The notes: generated by a model from the sequence alone, not told the origin. Positions 33,584 through 44,466 are shown, counted from the first letter of the stretch. The stretch is 64,000 nt of DNA from Chloroflexota bacterium (GCA_016887485.1 CP069394.1:496001-560000), one strand, 5' to 3'. Program-made: numbers and translations.

Positions 33584-33895
33584 TCAGTCCTTTTTACTAT
33601 TGTTTTGACTTGCAGTTAGCCGCCAACGTTTTTCCCATGTTGCCAGGATGACCAAGCGGGTGATCATGAATGCTGCAAAGACGACCAGGCCTGCAGCAGG
33701 TGAACGCCTGAGCGCTATGATGAGAACGAGAGCGATGAGTACCCAACGAACCACCATGCCGCCAAGGATCAGAATTTGACTGGCGACGGGTTTGTCCGGT
33801 GAAATCTGCTGAACCGACCATCTCTGCATCCAGAGGAAGGCCAGGGCTGTTCCAATCCCCAGAAGAATCCACAAGGGCCATTCAAACCAGTTCAT
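33584..33895 (-). CDS. atpR: N-ATPase accessory membrane subunit AtpR
   Basis: This 103-residue protein has three hydrophobic helices (about 8-25, 40-62, 67-87). Arginines lie within or at the edge of helices (VVRWVLIALVLIIALRR and ITRLVI). AtpR is a hallmark of N-type ATPases; its membrane arginines were proposed to interact with the c-ring carboxylates during assembly. Assignment is by size, topology, arginines and position between atpQ and atpB. The start overlaps atpQ by four bases. Confidence 0.85.
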   Translation of the reverse strand: MNWFEWPLWILLGIGTALAFLWMQRWSVQQISPDKPVASQILILGGMVVRWVLIALVLIIALRRSPAAGLVVFAAFMITRLVILATWEKRWRLTASQNNSKKD

Positions 33896-34170
33896 TGGTT
33901 GGAACTCTCCTTTTGGTGTTTCTTCTGGACTCTGAGCAGTAGCATCTCGAACTCAATGTGCCGTACTAAATTGTAATATCCCACACCAATGCCGATAAAA
34001 GTCAGGATCAGCATGAATGTAATGGATGAATTTGTTGCTTTATCGATGAGGTGCCCCAGATAAGCGCCGGCGAAAATCGGAATCGCCAATTCCCATCCCA
34101 GAGAGGTCTTTGCGAAGTCTCTGATCAGAGCGCTCTTTTTTGTTCCTGGCTCGTCATCTTTATGGTTCAT
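33892..34170 (-). CDS. atpQ: AtpQ / AtpI-AtpZ-like membrane protein
   Basis: The 92 residues include a charged N-terminal segment and two transmembrane helices (about 28-45 and 50-70). The motif GWELAIPIFAGAYLGHLID resembles AtpI/AtpZ proteins, which assist c-ring assembly or Mg2+ handling. Position directly after the epsilon gene matches AtpQ of the atpDCQRBEFAG order. It overlaps both neighbours by four bases, so the set is translationally coupled. Confidence 0.85.
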   Translation of the reverse strand: MNHKDDEPGTKKSALIRDFAKTSLGWELAIPIFAGAYLGHLIDKATNSSITFMLILTFIGIGVGYYNLVRHIEFEMLLLRVQKKHQKESSNQ

Positions 34171-34525
34171 TTGATTTTCTCAACTACGCCATTTTCTTCC
34201 TGAAACGCTTCTGTCAACTGGTCAAATGGATCGGCTGAGGGCCCCATTGTGATCTCGACACCCTCAGTTTCGCCAGCGGATAGAATGGTTACGATATTGT
34301 CCCGGATGGAGAGGATTCCTGCTAATAATTCCACCTCAAAGGGTTTCTCTTCAGTTTGATATTGGATTGTGCCCCTGATTGTTTCCGCAATCAGGGGGGC
34401 GTGCTTGGGACGGATGCCGATTGGGCCGCCATCCGCAAGAGGAACAACCACTTCCAAAAGGTGCTCCACCTCCAGCGAAGGGCCATCGGGTGAAAGGACC
34501 CTGAGTGTGAGTTCGTCCTCCGTCA

Positions 34526-34526
<1 letters not shown>
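34167..34526 (-). CDS. atpC: N-type F-ATPase subunit epsilon
   Basis: The 119-residue subunit is mainly the N-terminal beta-sandwich: LTLRVLSPDGPSLEVEHL, GIRPKHAPLIAETIRGTIQ and ILSIRDNIVTILS. The inhibitory C-terminal helical hairpin is short or partial (DPFDQLTEAFQEEN). Its ATG overlaps the atpD stop (TGATG). Epsilon couples F1 to the c ring and may inhibit ATP hydrolysis. Confidence 0.9.
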
Positions 34527-36007
<1,481 letters not shown>

Positions 36008-36034
36008 TCATTAATGTTAAAAAACACAACCCTA

Positions 36035-36063
36035 ATTATCCATGTATCAATTCTCTTTGTCAA
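36035..36063 (-). promoter_or_regulatory. Promoter of the N-ATPase operon
   Basis: Reading on the minus strand, TTGACA (36058-36063), 17 bases and GATAAT (36035-36040) form a near-consensus sigma-70 promoter about 70 bases before atpD. Confidence 0.75.
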
Positions 36064-36120
36064 ATCTCTACCGATGACAAATGTACCGAATGTGCTCATC
36101 ATTCAACCTGATTAAATAAT

Positions 36121-36151
36121 AACAGGCGCGTTTGTTGTTTAAGCGCCTGTT
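36121..36151 (-). terminator. Terminator after the superoxide reductase gene
   Basis: AACAGGCGC and its complement close a 13-base loop, followed on the minus strand by ATTATTTAAT. It separates the sor operon from the ATPase promoter. Confidence 0.7.
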
Positions 36152-36179
36152 CATTTTATTATGAAAGAAAGAGAGCCGT

Positions 36180-36572
36180 TTAGGCGACTTTGATGTCCTT
36201 GTTGGATTCCCAGAGGCCGTGGATGTTGCAGAAGGAAACAGCCATCAATGTGCCGGCTTCCTTAACCTTAAGAGCTACCTTAACTTTTGGTTCGGTGTAG
36301 AGTGGGCCTTCATTGGCGCCTTTAATGGATTCGCCATGACCGGTGAAATCGAATTTCCCAACCATGTGCGGGAATTTGCCGGATTCTGGTTTGAAATAAA
36401 CTTCGATCCAATCGATATGGTGTTCAGTAGTGTTGGGATGGGGAATCTCTTTCCCGATTTCAAGAGAAACAACAAATTCTTCTCCAGCCATGACGACATC
36501 GGGACATTCGATGACCGGAGCATGTTTTTCAGCTTTCCAATCTGCGGTTTGAATATAGGTGCCAATAGACAT
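36180..36572 (-). CDS. Superoxide reductase (class II, neelaredoxin type)
   Basis: This enzyme reduces superoxide to peroxide without making oxygen, a typical defence of anaerobes. The 130-residue product from the ATG after AAAGGA begins MSIGTYIQTADWKAEKHAP. Iron ligands of the single Fe(His)4Cys centre are all seen: His17 (in EKHAP), His45, His51 (EHHIDW), Cys115 and His118 (FCNIHGLWE). The rubredoxin-like centre I of desulfoferrodoxins is absent. The rubredoxin gene directly upstream probably supplies electrons. Confidence 0.95.
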   Translation of the reverse strand: MSIGTYIQTADWKAEKHAPVIECPDVVMAGEEFVVSLEIGKEIPHPNTTEHHIDWIEVYFKPESGKFPHMVGKFDFTGHGESIKGANEGPLYTEPKVKVALKVKEAGTLMAVSFCNIHGLWESNKDIKVA

Positions 36573-36653
36573 TTGACTCAATCCTTTCAAAATTGGGTTT
36601 TCAAGGTTGATTATACTTTGCAAGGGTTGCGGATTTAAGGGGCTTGGTTGGGT

Positions 36654-36815
36654 TTAATCGATTTTGATGAATTCTTCTTTTCCCAATCCACAATCGGGGC
36701 AGACCCAATCATCCGGGATATCCTCAAAGGCGGTACCGGGAGCGATGCCTCCGAGTGGGTCGCCTTCTTCTGGATTGTAAATATAGCCGCATGAAACACA
36801 TTCATAAGATGACAT
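36654..36815 (-). CDS. Rubredoxin
   Basis: This is a 53-residue protein. Two CxxC knuckles bind one iron: [16 protein letters not shown] and [13 protein letters not shown], with the conserved [11 protein letters not shown] between. A GGAGG lies six bases before the ATG. Rubredoxins carry single electrons in the cytosol; 81 bases downstream lies superoxide reductase, its usual partner. The gene starts 27 bases after the DUF389 stop and may be co-transcribed with it. Confidence 0.97.
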   Translation of the reverse strand: MSSYECVSCGYIYNPEEGDPLGGIAPGTAFEDIPDDWVCPDCGLGKEEFIKID

Positions 36816-36842
36816 ACTTAACCTCCTGTTGTGAATTGTATT

Positions 36843-38267
36843 TTATGGCGCAACTGTTGGGGTAACCGTTGCTGTGGCTGTTTCAGTTGGATAGGAAAGG
36901 TAAATCTCCGGAAACCATCCGATATTACCTTTCTCATCGCGCACATTAACCCAGACCATGCCATCGTAAACCATGATCTGATAGAGATCGAATAATTGCT
37001 CATGGGCAGATAAGTACGCCACCACACTGCCGCCTGGTTCGTCATAAAGAGTGTTGTAGGCGGGAATGGATGACCAGACGACATAGACCGCCAGGGGGGT
37101 GGGCGTGGCTGAGGCGGTGGGCGTGGCCGTGGACTCCGCGGAGGTGGATGTTGGCGTGACGGTCATAGTATGGGTGATCGTTGGCGTCAAGCTGGGTCCT
37201 GGCGTGAGCGTGGGAGTCTCAGTTGGTGGAATGAGCGGATCTAATCGTTCAGATTTTAGATAATTCATAATCAATGAAACTGGCTGATCCAAGCGCGCAA
37301 CCAGCGCCTCCTGCAAGGCGATCACCTCTGAGTAGCTGGGTGGGGTGTTCGAACTGATTGTCAGATCCAAATTGATGCCATTATCAATCCGGGTGATCTG
37401 CAGCTCAACAATCTCTGCATCATTAAGGTCAGCCAGCTCGGTTTGGACGATATTGTTGATCAACCTGTTCTCCTGGGCCTGGGCAACGAAACGAGCGCCA
37501 AGAATGGTCAGGGGGATCAACAGGATGAGCGTGAGCAAAGCTGCCACCCAGAGCGTACGCGGTAAATGGCCTTCATCCTGGACTTTCCGGGGCGAGAAAC
37601 CTTCAATGAAAAATACCAGAATGGCCGCAAAGGCGATCGTGACAGCGTTGGTCAGGAAGAGTAATGTCGCACCACCGGCAATGTCCCAGCGGCCGAGAGC
37701 AATCCCGATCCCGATGACGGAGAGCGGGGGCATCAAGGCTGTTGCGATGGCAACACCAGGCAGTGCCGCAGAAAGGTGGGGCTGCGAGAGGGCATAGGCC
37801 GCCGCCAACCCGCCGGCCAGGGCGATAATCAGATCGTTAGGGGTCGGCTGGGTCCGGCTGAGGATCTCGTTGGGGATCTCTGTCAGCGAGGGAACGAAGG
37901 GTAGATAGATATTGGATAAAGTCAACAAGGCCGCCAGGATGACGGAAATCAATGCGCCCCGGATCAGAGCTGAGGCGGAATCGCGGGCCAGCCGTGCATC
38001 CGCTGTGATGGAACCGAGGCCGACGCCCAGGATGGGGGACATCAATGGGGCTACGACCATGGCGCCGATAATGACAGCTGGGGAATCGTTGATCAGGCCC
38101 AGGGTGGCGATTGCACCGGAAAGGACGACAAAGAAGAAATAGTCAAAGCCGGGAGAAGCCGCCATGCGGATGTTTTCGATGATCTCTTTACGATGCTTGC
38201 GGTCCAGAGGCTTAATATATTGGGATAGCCAAGTATGAAAGCTATTTTGTGGTTCCATTGAATTCAT
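36843..38267 (-). CDS. DUF389 membrane protein with Thr/Pro linker and SH3-like tail
   Basis: The 474 residues have three parts. Residues about 40-270 hold the DUF389/TIGR00341 membrane domain with six or more helices (LSGAIATLGLINDSPAVIIG; MVVAPLMSPILGVGLG; GVAIATALMPPLSVIGIG). Residues about 270-345 form a soluble alpha/beta region. A Thr/Pro-rich linker (about 350-395) leads to an SH3b-like domain (YNTLYDEPGG ... MVWVNVRDEKGNIGWFPE) and a second Thr-rich tail. DUF389 function is unknown. The added SH3-like module suggests wall attachment outside the cell. Confidence 0.85.
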   Translation of the reverse strand: MNSMEPQNSFHTWLSQYIKPLDRKHRKEIIENIRMAASPGFDYFFFVVLSGAIATLGLINDSPAVIIGAMVVAPLMSPILGVGLGSITADARLARDSASALIRGALISVILAALLTLSNIYLPFVPSLTEIPNEILSRTQPTPNDLIIALAGGLAAAYALSQPHLSAALPGVAIATALMPPLSVIGIGIALGRWDIAGGATLLFLTNAVTIAFAAILVFFIEGFSPRKVQDEGHLPRTLWVAALLTLILLIPLTILGARFVAQAQENRLINNIVQTELADLNDAEIVELQITRIDNGINLDLTISSNTPPSYSEVIALQEALVARLDQPVSLIMNYLKSERLDPLIPPTETPTLTPGPSLTPTITHTMTVTPTSTSAESTATPTASATPTPLAVYVVWSSIPAYNTLYDEPGGSVVAYLSAHEQLFDLYQIMVYDGMVWVNVRDEKGNIGWFPEIYLSYPTETATATVTPTVAP

Positions 38268-38314
38268 TTTACTTTAATTAATGCTCTTTCTGAAGAAGAA
38301 ACTGACTTGAGTTG

Positions 38315-39952
38315 TTACTCGGAAACGACCTTTAGCCAATGATAGGCAAGCGGCTCAAGAGTGATTGGGTAGGGCGCTGCGGAAATGGCTGGGAAGGCCG
38401 CATCACTGAGAATATCTACAGGTTGGCATCCCTGCCAGGAGGCTAAATCCAGTTTGATCTCCTGCTGCTGGTCAGATAGGTTCAGGATGCAGATCATATC
38501 TTCATCATCCAGGCTGCGGTGAATGGTCAGGACCTGTTCAATATCCGATGCCAGGAATTCATAGCTACCCATGGCAAGGATCGGGTTATCTTTTCTGGTG
38601 TGAACCAGATGCTTCATTTTGGAAAGCAATGAGTCAGGGTCTTTTTCTTCGGCGGCCACATTGACGATTCTATAGGAATACTTTTTATCCGTGATAACAG
38701 GCACGTAAAGCATCTCCGTGGGGGTTTCGGAAAAACCTGCATTCAAACCGGCATTCCATTGCATCGGTGTTCGCACCCCATTTCGGTCCGGCAGCCAGAT
38801 ATTATCGCCCATGCCAATTTCGTCCCCATAATAGATGATCGGTGCGCCGGGCAGAGAATAGAGCAGGGCGTTGGCCAGCATGATCTTGCGGTGGTCGTTA
38901 TCCATCAAGGGTGCTAACCGGCGGCGAATCCCCAGGTTCAAACGCATCCGGGGTTGCGGTGCATATTCCTCCCACATCCACTGGCGTTCATCTTCAGTAA
39001 CCATTTCAAGGGTCAGCTCATCATGGTTGCGGAGGAAAGTGCACCACTGGGTGCCTTCCGGGATATCCGGTGTTTGGGACATGATCCAGCGGATAGGGGT
39101 GGTATCGCCTTTCTTGATCGCCATATAGATCCGGGGCATGACCGGGAAGTGAAAGCCCATATTAAACTCGTCACCGTTACCAAAATAGGTGCGGACGTCC
39201 TTGGGCCATTGGTTTGCTTCGGCTAGGAGAACTTTATCTTGAAAGTTTGCATCGATATAGGTCCGAATTGATTTTAGAATCTGGTGGGTTTCGGGTAAGT
39301 TTTCACAGTTGGTGCCTTCCCGCTCAATCAGATAAGGGACGGCATCCGCCCGGAAACCATCAATGCCCATATCCAGCCAGAATTTCATCACATTGAGCAT
39401 TTCTTCCCGGACGTCCGGATTATCATAATTCAGGTCGGGTTGAGAGGCATAAAATCGGTGCCAATAGTATTGGCCGGCTTCTTCATCGTAGGTCCAGTTA
39501 GATTCCTCGGTGTCGAGGAAGATGATCCGCGCGTCACTGTATTTATCTTTGTTATCTGACCAGACGTAATAATCGTGATATTTTGAGCTGGGGTCCGAAC
39601 GCGCCGCCTGAAACCAGGGGTGTTGGTCGGAGGTGTGGTTCAGTACGAGATCGGCGATGACTTTGAGGCCGCGTTGGTGGGCTTTCTGGACCAGCTTCTT
39701 AAAATCCTCAATCGTGCCGTAATCTGAGTGGATGTTGTAATAATTCGCGATGTCATAGCCATCATCCTTCAAAGGAGATGGATAAATTGGCAGCACCCAG
39801 ACGCAATCAACGCCCAGTTCCTTTATGTAATCCAGTTTGGAAATCAAACCTGGTAAATCCCCGTTGCCATCCGCGTTTGAATCGCGATAAGCCCTGACAT
39901 GGACTTCATAAAATGTGGCATTCATATACCAGGGATGCTTCTTCGCCGTCAT
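38315..39952 (-). CDS. treS: Trehalose synthase / maltose alpha-D-glucosyltransferase
   Basis: The 545-residue GH13 enzyme interconverts maltose and trehalose. The start YMNATFYEVHVRAYRDSN with DGNGDLPGL and the DDGYDIANYY segment are typical of TreS. Catalytic residues are the Asp in GFRADAVPYL, the Glu in LLAEANQWP and the Asp in FLRNHDELT. A GH13 C-terminal beta domain follows. No maltokinase domain is fused. The ATG follows AGGAGGG. It lies alone between the DUF389 and polymerase genes; trehalose may serve as an osmolyte or glycogen-pathway intermediate. Confidence 0.92.
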   Translation of the reverse strand: MTAKKHPWYMNATFYEVHVRAYRDSNADGNGDLPGLISKLDYIKELGVDCVWVLPIYPSPLKDDGYDIANYYNIHSDYGTIEDFKKLVQKAHQRGLKVIADLVLNHTSDQHPWFQAARSDPSSKYHDYYVWSDNKDKYSDARIIFLDTEESNWTYDEEAGQYYWHRFYASQPDLNYDNPDVREEMLNVMKFWLDMGIDGFRADAVPYLIEREGTNCENLPETHQILKSIRTYIDANFQDKVLLAEANQWPKDVRTYFGNGDEFNMGFHFPVMPRIYMAIKKGDTTPIRWIMSQTPDIPEGTQWCTFLRNHDELTLEMVTEDERQWMWEEYAPQPRMRLNLGIRRRLAPLMDNDHRKIMLANALLYSLPGAPIIYYGDEIGMGDNIWLPDRNGVRTPMQWNAGLNAGFSETPTEMLYVPVITDKKYSYRIVNVAAEEKDPDSLLSKMKHLVHTRKDNPILAMGSYEFLASDIEQVLTIHRSLDDEDMICILNLSDQQQEIKLDLASWQGCQPVDILSDAAFPAISAAPYPITLEPLAYHWLKVVSE

Positions 39953-40032
39953 CAGCCCTCCTGAATAACAATCATTGAATTAACTAAGTATAGCGGTAGC
40001 GGGGATAAGCAGCAAGGCTCGCAGCGTTTTTT

Positions 40033-43000
40033 CTAAATCCTCACCAATTGGATCTTTTCAGCCACCAGGTGGGTTTGGTGGCGATCAGGGTTGTGTTTGA
40101 CCACTCCTTCAACCAGGAAAGGCCCAATTTCTCTAAGCTCATTATATGCCCTGGCGTATAGTGCGGGTGGGACAAGAACCTGGATGGAGCCTTCCAAGTC
40201 TTCAAGGTTCAGGAAGCACATCATTTGGCCGGAGTTTTGGGTGCGCAGCCGCCGCCAGGTCTGGCGCATGCCGGCCAGGGTCACACTTTCATCTAACCGA
40301 TCCTGGGCTTCAAGCGTGGTGATTGCCCCACTGGCCTGAATTTCATCGGCGATTTGTTCCAGAGGGCTGATCCCCAAACTCACACCCAGCAAATCTTGTT
40401 GTGCTTGCTGGCGTTCCTTTTCATCCCAATCCTCAGCGACTTCAGAGGTGCCAAAGAGCTGCATCTGTCCCGGTGGGCGTTTATGTTCAATCCGGCGTAA
40501 GCCTTCGGGGATCGTGACAATCTCATCCAACGCGCCAACCATGATGAGGTTTTGGGCTTCTTTGCGTTGGGGATCCACGCGCAACAGGAAATCTTCCAGC
40601 GATTGGAAAGGTCTGGTTTGTAAAATCGCTTGGATGGTCCGTTGGGTGAGGTCTCTGATTTGACCCAATCCCATGTAGAGGTGCGGATCACCTTTGGGAT
40701 AAACCACCTTAAAATGAGCGTCGGAGTGGTTGACGTGTGGAGGGTGCAGGGGGAGTTTTAACCGGCGCGCTTCCATCAGGTAGACTCGCTGGGAATAGTA
40801 ACCGCCGCCATAACCCAGAACAGCCGCCATAAACTCTGCCGGGTAATGGGTTTTGCACCAGGCAGAGTTCCAGGCCAGTAGGGCATATGAGGCGGCATGA
40901 GCTTTGGGGAAGCCGTAGCCAGCAAAGGCCGCCATCATCTCCCAAATGCGTTCCGCTGTCTCTTCCGGAACGTTATGCCGCTCTTGTGCCCCGTGGATGA
41001 AGTTTTTCTTGAGGGTGACCATTACCCCGCCGGGATCAAAATGGCTCATTGCCCTGCGGAGGATGTCTGCCTGGGCGATGGTGAGGCCGCCAAGCTCATG
41101 GGCGATCCGCAGCACCTGTTCCTGATAGAGGATGACCCCATAAGTGCTTTTCAGGAGCTCGTTCAGTGAACTGTGGATGGGGGTGACCTCTTCTTCACCA
41201 CGGAAACGCCTTACAAAGGCATCCCGCAGGCCACCGCGCAAGGGCCCCGGCCTGTATAGCGCCAGGGCAGCCATGATATCTTCCATTGTGCGAGCCTGGA
41301 TTTCACGCAGGGTGCCGCGCATGCCAGGGCTCTCGATTTGGAAGCAGCCAATGGTCCGGGCTTGTTCTACGGTCTGGGAAGTGGCGGGATCTTCCAGTGG
41401 AATACTGGACAGAACCTCCAGGCCATTTTGGAATTCGCTTAGTCGCCAGGACCGAATTCTGTTTGCCACTTCGCCCAGAACGGTCAAGCCGCGTATCCCG
41501 AGCATATCGATTTTCACCAAGCCCAACTTTTCGATGCCTTCCAGGTCATATTGGGCGTGGTTAATCCCGAGCGTGTTTGAGTGTTCCAGCGGCACCAGGT
41601 CGGTTATGGGGAAGGGAGCGATAATGACGCCGCCTGGGTGGACGGAGAGATGCCGGGGAAGGTCCAACAAGGCGCGGGCATCCGAGATCACATCCTGAAT
41701 CAGGGGGTTGATCCCCTCTCTCAGGAGCGGGGCAAAGGGATCGCCATCCTCTTTTGATTGTCTGATTCGGAAGGAGTGGGGCAGTTTGCGCGAAAGCTGC
41801 CGGATCGTGTCCGGTGAGAGCCCATAAGCCTTGGCGACATCACCAAGGGCGGATTTGGGCCGGTAACGGTTGATGGTCCCAACCATTGCCACACGGTCAC
41901 GGCTATAGGTCTCAAAAATGTATTGGATCAACTCATCACGACGGTGAGAGGCAATGTCTGTATCAATATCTGGTGGTTTCTTTCTGGCCGGGTTGAGGAA
42001 ACGCTCGAAATACAGGTTGAGGGCCAGCGGGTCCGGCGAGGTGATGTTGAGGCAGTGGGCAACCAATGAAGAGGCTGCCGACCCACGGGAGGAGGTGGGT
42101 ATGCCGACCTGACGGGCATGGTTGAGGACGTCCTGTACGATCAAGAAGATTGGTTCGTAGCCCATCTTGATGATGATCTCAAGTTCATAATCTAAACGAT
42201 CTGCGATCTCGGGTGTGAGTTTACCATACAGCCCTTTGGCACCCACCATGGCTTTTTCACGGAGGTAATCCGCCTGGCTTTGGCCTTGCGGCGTGGGGAA
42301 GGTTGGAAAGAGTGTGCCGCCAATCGGGAGTTCCAGGTCGCAGCGATCGGCAACGATGGATAAATTGCTGATGGCTTCAGGACAATCACGATACCGATAT
42401 TGAAAGTCGCCGGGCTCCGGAAAAGCCGCGGGGCCAGGCGGCAGCAAACGATCGGAGAGACCTTGCAGTGGCGTGATGTGGCGGATGGCGGTTAGGGTGC
42501 GGTAGAGTTTTTCTTCTTCCGGTGTTTGATAGTAGATGTCTTGGGTAGCCAAAAGGGGGATTTGGAATTTCTCAGACAGGTCACGGACAAGGGTTTCACC
42601 TTGCAGGGGACCATTGGCATAGCGCTGAATTTCGATGAAGAGATCAACTTTGAATGTGGTTTGAAGTAAGGTGAGGAAACGCTGGGGTAAATTCTCTGTG
42701 GGTGGGGAAGATAGCACCAGGTCACGTAGGATGCCGCGGGGGCTGCCGGCGATCCCGATCAGCCCCTCAGCGTGATCATTAAGGGTTAGAAGTGTGAGAG
42801 GGTGTTGACCCACTAATAGGGCGCTGCTCAGGCGGCAGAGGTTAGACCACCCTGAGCGGTCCTTTGCCAGCAGCACGAACCGACCGGAATAACCTTCATA
42901 AACCAGATCAACTTCCAGCCCCAGGATGGGCTTAATTCCAAGGGAGGTGCAAGCTTCATAGAACTCGATTGAACCCGTCAGGAATCGGTGATCGGTCAAC

Positions 43001-43110
43001 CCGAGGCAGGTGATACCCCGCTCTTGGGCAGCCGTGACAAGCGCCTGGGGTGAGAGCAGCGACTCCAGGAAGCCAAAATAGGAATGGGTTCGTAAATACG
43101 GTAAGGTCAT
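40033..43110 (-). CDS. dnaE2: DNA polymerase III alpha subunit, DnaE2-like
   Basis: The 1025-residue C-family polymerase is about the length of DnaE2/ImuC and shorter than replicative DnaE1. It has an N-terminal PHP domain (LRTHSYFGFLE; LTDHRFLTGS), palm aspartates in PPDIDTDIASHRRDELIQ and KIDMLGIRGLTVL, the SSRGSAASSLVAH fingers segment, a helix-hairpin-helix region and a C-terminal OB fold (TLAGMRQTWRRLRT). The PHP start has RTHS instead of the canonical HxHS, so its metal site is incomplete and proofreading is unlikely. No imuA or imuB is nearby, so an error-prone role is inferred from length and motifs only. Confidence 0.8.
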   Translation of the reverse strand: MTLPYLRTHSYFGFLESLLSPQALVTAAQERGITCLGLTDHRFLTGSIEFYEACTSLGIKPILGLEVDLVYEGYSGRFVLLAKDRSGWSNLCRLSSALLVGQHPLTLLTLNDHAEGLIGIAGSPRGILRDLVLSSPPTENLPQRFLTLLQTTFKVDLFIEIQRYANGPLQGETLVRDLSEKFQIPLLATQDIYYQTPEEEKLYRTLTAIRHITPLQGLSDRLLPPGPAAFPEPGDFQYRYRDCPEAISNLSIVADRCDLELPIGGTLFPTFPTPQGQSQADYLREKAMVGAKGLYGKLTPEIADRLDYELEIIIKMGYEPIFLIVQDVLNHARQVGIPTSSRGSAASSLVAHCLNITSPDPLALNLYFERFLNPARKKPPDIDTDIASHRRDELIQYIFETYSRDRVAMVGTINRYRPKSALGDVAKAYGLSPDTIRQLSRKLPHSFRIRQSKEDGDPFAPLLREGINPLIQDVISDARALLDLPRHLSVHPGGVIIAPFPITDLVPLEHSNTLGINHAQYDLEGIEKLGLVKIDMLGIRGLTVLGEVANRIRSWRLSEFQNGLEVLSSIPLEDPATSQTVEQARTIGCFQIESPGMRGTLREIQARTMEDIMAALALYRPGPLRGGLRDAFVRRFRGEEEVTPIHSSLNELLKSTYGVILYQEQVLRIAHELGGLTIAQADILRRAMSHFDPGGVMVTLKKNFIHGAQERHNVPEETAERIWEMMAAFAGYGFPKAHAASYALLAWNSAWCKTHYPAEFMAAVLGYGGGYYSQRVYLMEARRLKLPLHPPHVNHSDAHFKVVYPKGDPHLYMGLGQIRDLTQRTIQAILQTRPFQSLEDFLLRVDPQRKEAQNLIMVGALDEIVTIPEGLRRIEHKRPPGQMQLFGTSEVAEDWDEKERQQAQQDLLGVSLGISPLEQIADEIQASGAITTLEAQDRLDESVTLAGMRQTWRRLRTQNSGQMMCFLNLEDLEGSIQVLVPPALYARAYNELREIGPFLVEGVVKHNPDRHQTHLVAEKIQLVRI

Positions 43111-43185
43111 AGGATATAACAGAATGAAAAACCGAACAAATATTCTAATCTCATTATAAAAGGATTGAGGGTGAGAGGCAAGTCA

Positions 43186-43218
43186 AAAGGCGATGAATAT
43201 TGGATATCCATCGCCTTT
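43186..43218 (-). terminator. Terminator after the DUF89 gene
   Basis: AAAGGCGATG and its exact complement close a 13-base loop and are followed by TTTTGACTT on the minus strand. Confidence 0.75.
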
Positions 43219-43258
43219 AGTAATTTCGTATAGTGATTATTGAGTTGTCGTTGGAAAT

Positions 43259-44437
43259 TTAGTGGTGTTTTTCCATGAAAGAGATCATCCCACGATCGCC
43301 ATTGAACATCCAATCGGATTCGGCGTTCTGCTCCAGATCGTCCAGCAGCTCCTGGGAGAGCCCAACGACCAATTCGGATTTTGTGGTTCGCAGACTGACC
43401 ACTGAGGTGGGGAAGTAGGATGCAGCGTTCTCAAATGGCGTGGTTGGCTCCCAGTGACAGTCGCCGATAAGACGGCGGTAGTTGGCATCACCCTTTAGGA
43501 TTGCAAGGTCGAAGGACTCAAGCTGTATTTTGAGGCTTTCGGGGAGGCGGTGAAATATCCGGCTGGTCGCCAGGATGGGCGGAGCTTCCACGGTGACGAC
43601 ACCGGATTGGATCCAGGTCTTCAGGTCGGTTGCGAGGTTGCGCGTGGCTACTGAACTGGAACTTTCCAGCACGCCAAGGACGAATTCGAGGTCCTCTGGC
43701 ATGGCATCCGAGACGAAATAGGGTTGATTCTTCAGGTAGAAAGTGATTGACTTCGCCAGACCGCTTTCGAGCAGATAATGAATGAATGCCAGATCGAAAT
43801 ACAACTCGCGCCCGATATTATCAAAGAAATAGGCGATATTGGCTGGCTTTTCGGCGAGTAGATCAAACACCGCCTGGCTGTTATCGCGAAGGACGGTGTG
43901 CATATGAGTGTCTGTGTTATTTTCGAAATGTTTCAAATTGCTCAAGTCAGCCCGGTTCCCCCAGAGCGCATTGGTCATCGAGGTTGAGAAATTCTTAAAA
44001 GTGGGCTTGAATTCGCTTTTTTCATATTCTTTGGCAAATACCGGAAGGGCCTGCAGGATTTCCGTGGTCTTCATCCTGCGATAGGGATCCTTTTCCCGCC
44101 AGGGGCCGGGTTGGAAATACTGAACCGCTTCCAGCAGCCGACGGTAAAAATAGGTCTCTGCCAGCAGCCAGGGGATGGCCAACCAGGATTGACCCAGCCA
44201 GGGCTGGATATCTTCATCCCAAAGGGGCTTGTCGCTGGTGTTTTCCTGCAGGGGCTGAATAGTGCCCTGGGTCAGGGAGGCGCGTAGTTCCAATAAGGCT
44301 TCCCGGATTTGGGGGGTGTAGTCAAAATCCGCCAGCACCCGGTCCACGATTTTGGCTTTGAGCTCTTCAATGGTTTGGCGGGCAAAGGTGCCTTTTTCGG
44401 AGGTCATAATGACAGGGGGAAGGGAGAATGATGGCAT
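43259..44437 (-). CDS. DUF89 / ARMT1-like metal-dependent damage-control phosphatase
   Basis: The 392-residue protein resembles subfamily III DUF89 phosphatases (ARMT1 type), which clear harmful phosphometabolites such as sugar phosphates. Metal and active-site motifs are ALWGNRADLSNL, FFDNIGRELYFDLAFI, LAILKGDANYRRLIGD and SLRTTKSELVVGL. The ATG (MPSFSLPPVIM) is preferred; an in-frame TTG 12 codons upstream starts within a leader hairpin. It is transcribed alone with its own terminator. Older databases call such proteins protein-glutamate methyltransferases. Confidence 0.88.
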   Translation of the reverse strand: MPSFSLPPVIMTSEKGTFARQTIEELKAKIVDRVLADFDYTPQIREALLELRASLTQGTIQPLQENTSDKPLWDEDIQPWLGQSWLAIPWLLAETYFYRRLLEAVQYFQPGPWREKDPYRRMKTTEILQALPVFAKEYEKSEFKPTFKNFSTSMTNALWGNRADLSNLKHFENNTDTHMHTVLRDNSQAVFDLLAEKPANIAYFFDNIGRELYFDLAFIHYLLESGLAKSITFYLKNQPYFVSDAMPEDLEFVLGVLESSSSVATRNLATDLKTWIQSGVVTVEAPPILATSRIFHRLPESLKIQLESFDLAILKGDANYRRLIGDCHWEPTTPFENAASYFPTSVVSLRTTKSELVVGLSQELLDDLEQNAESDWMFNGDRGMISFMEKHH

Positions 44438-44466
44438 TGTAATTTTCTTTCTTGAAAGTTTCTGAT

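Noticed and set aside
37081-37240. Short tandem repeats rich in GTGG/CGTG motifs as a possible repeat array
   Set aside because: They are in frame and encode the Thr/Pro linker of the DUF389 protein; no regular repeat unit or spacer structure exists.
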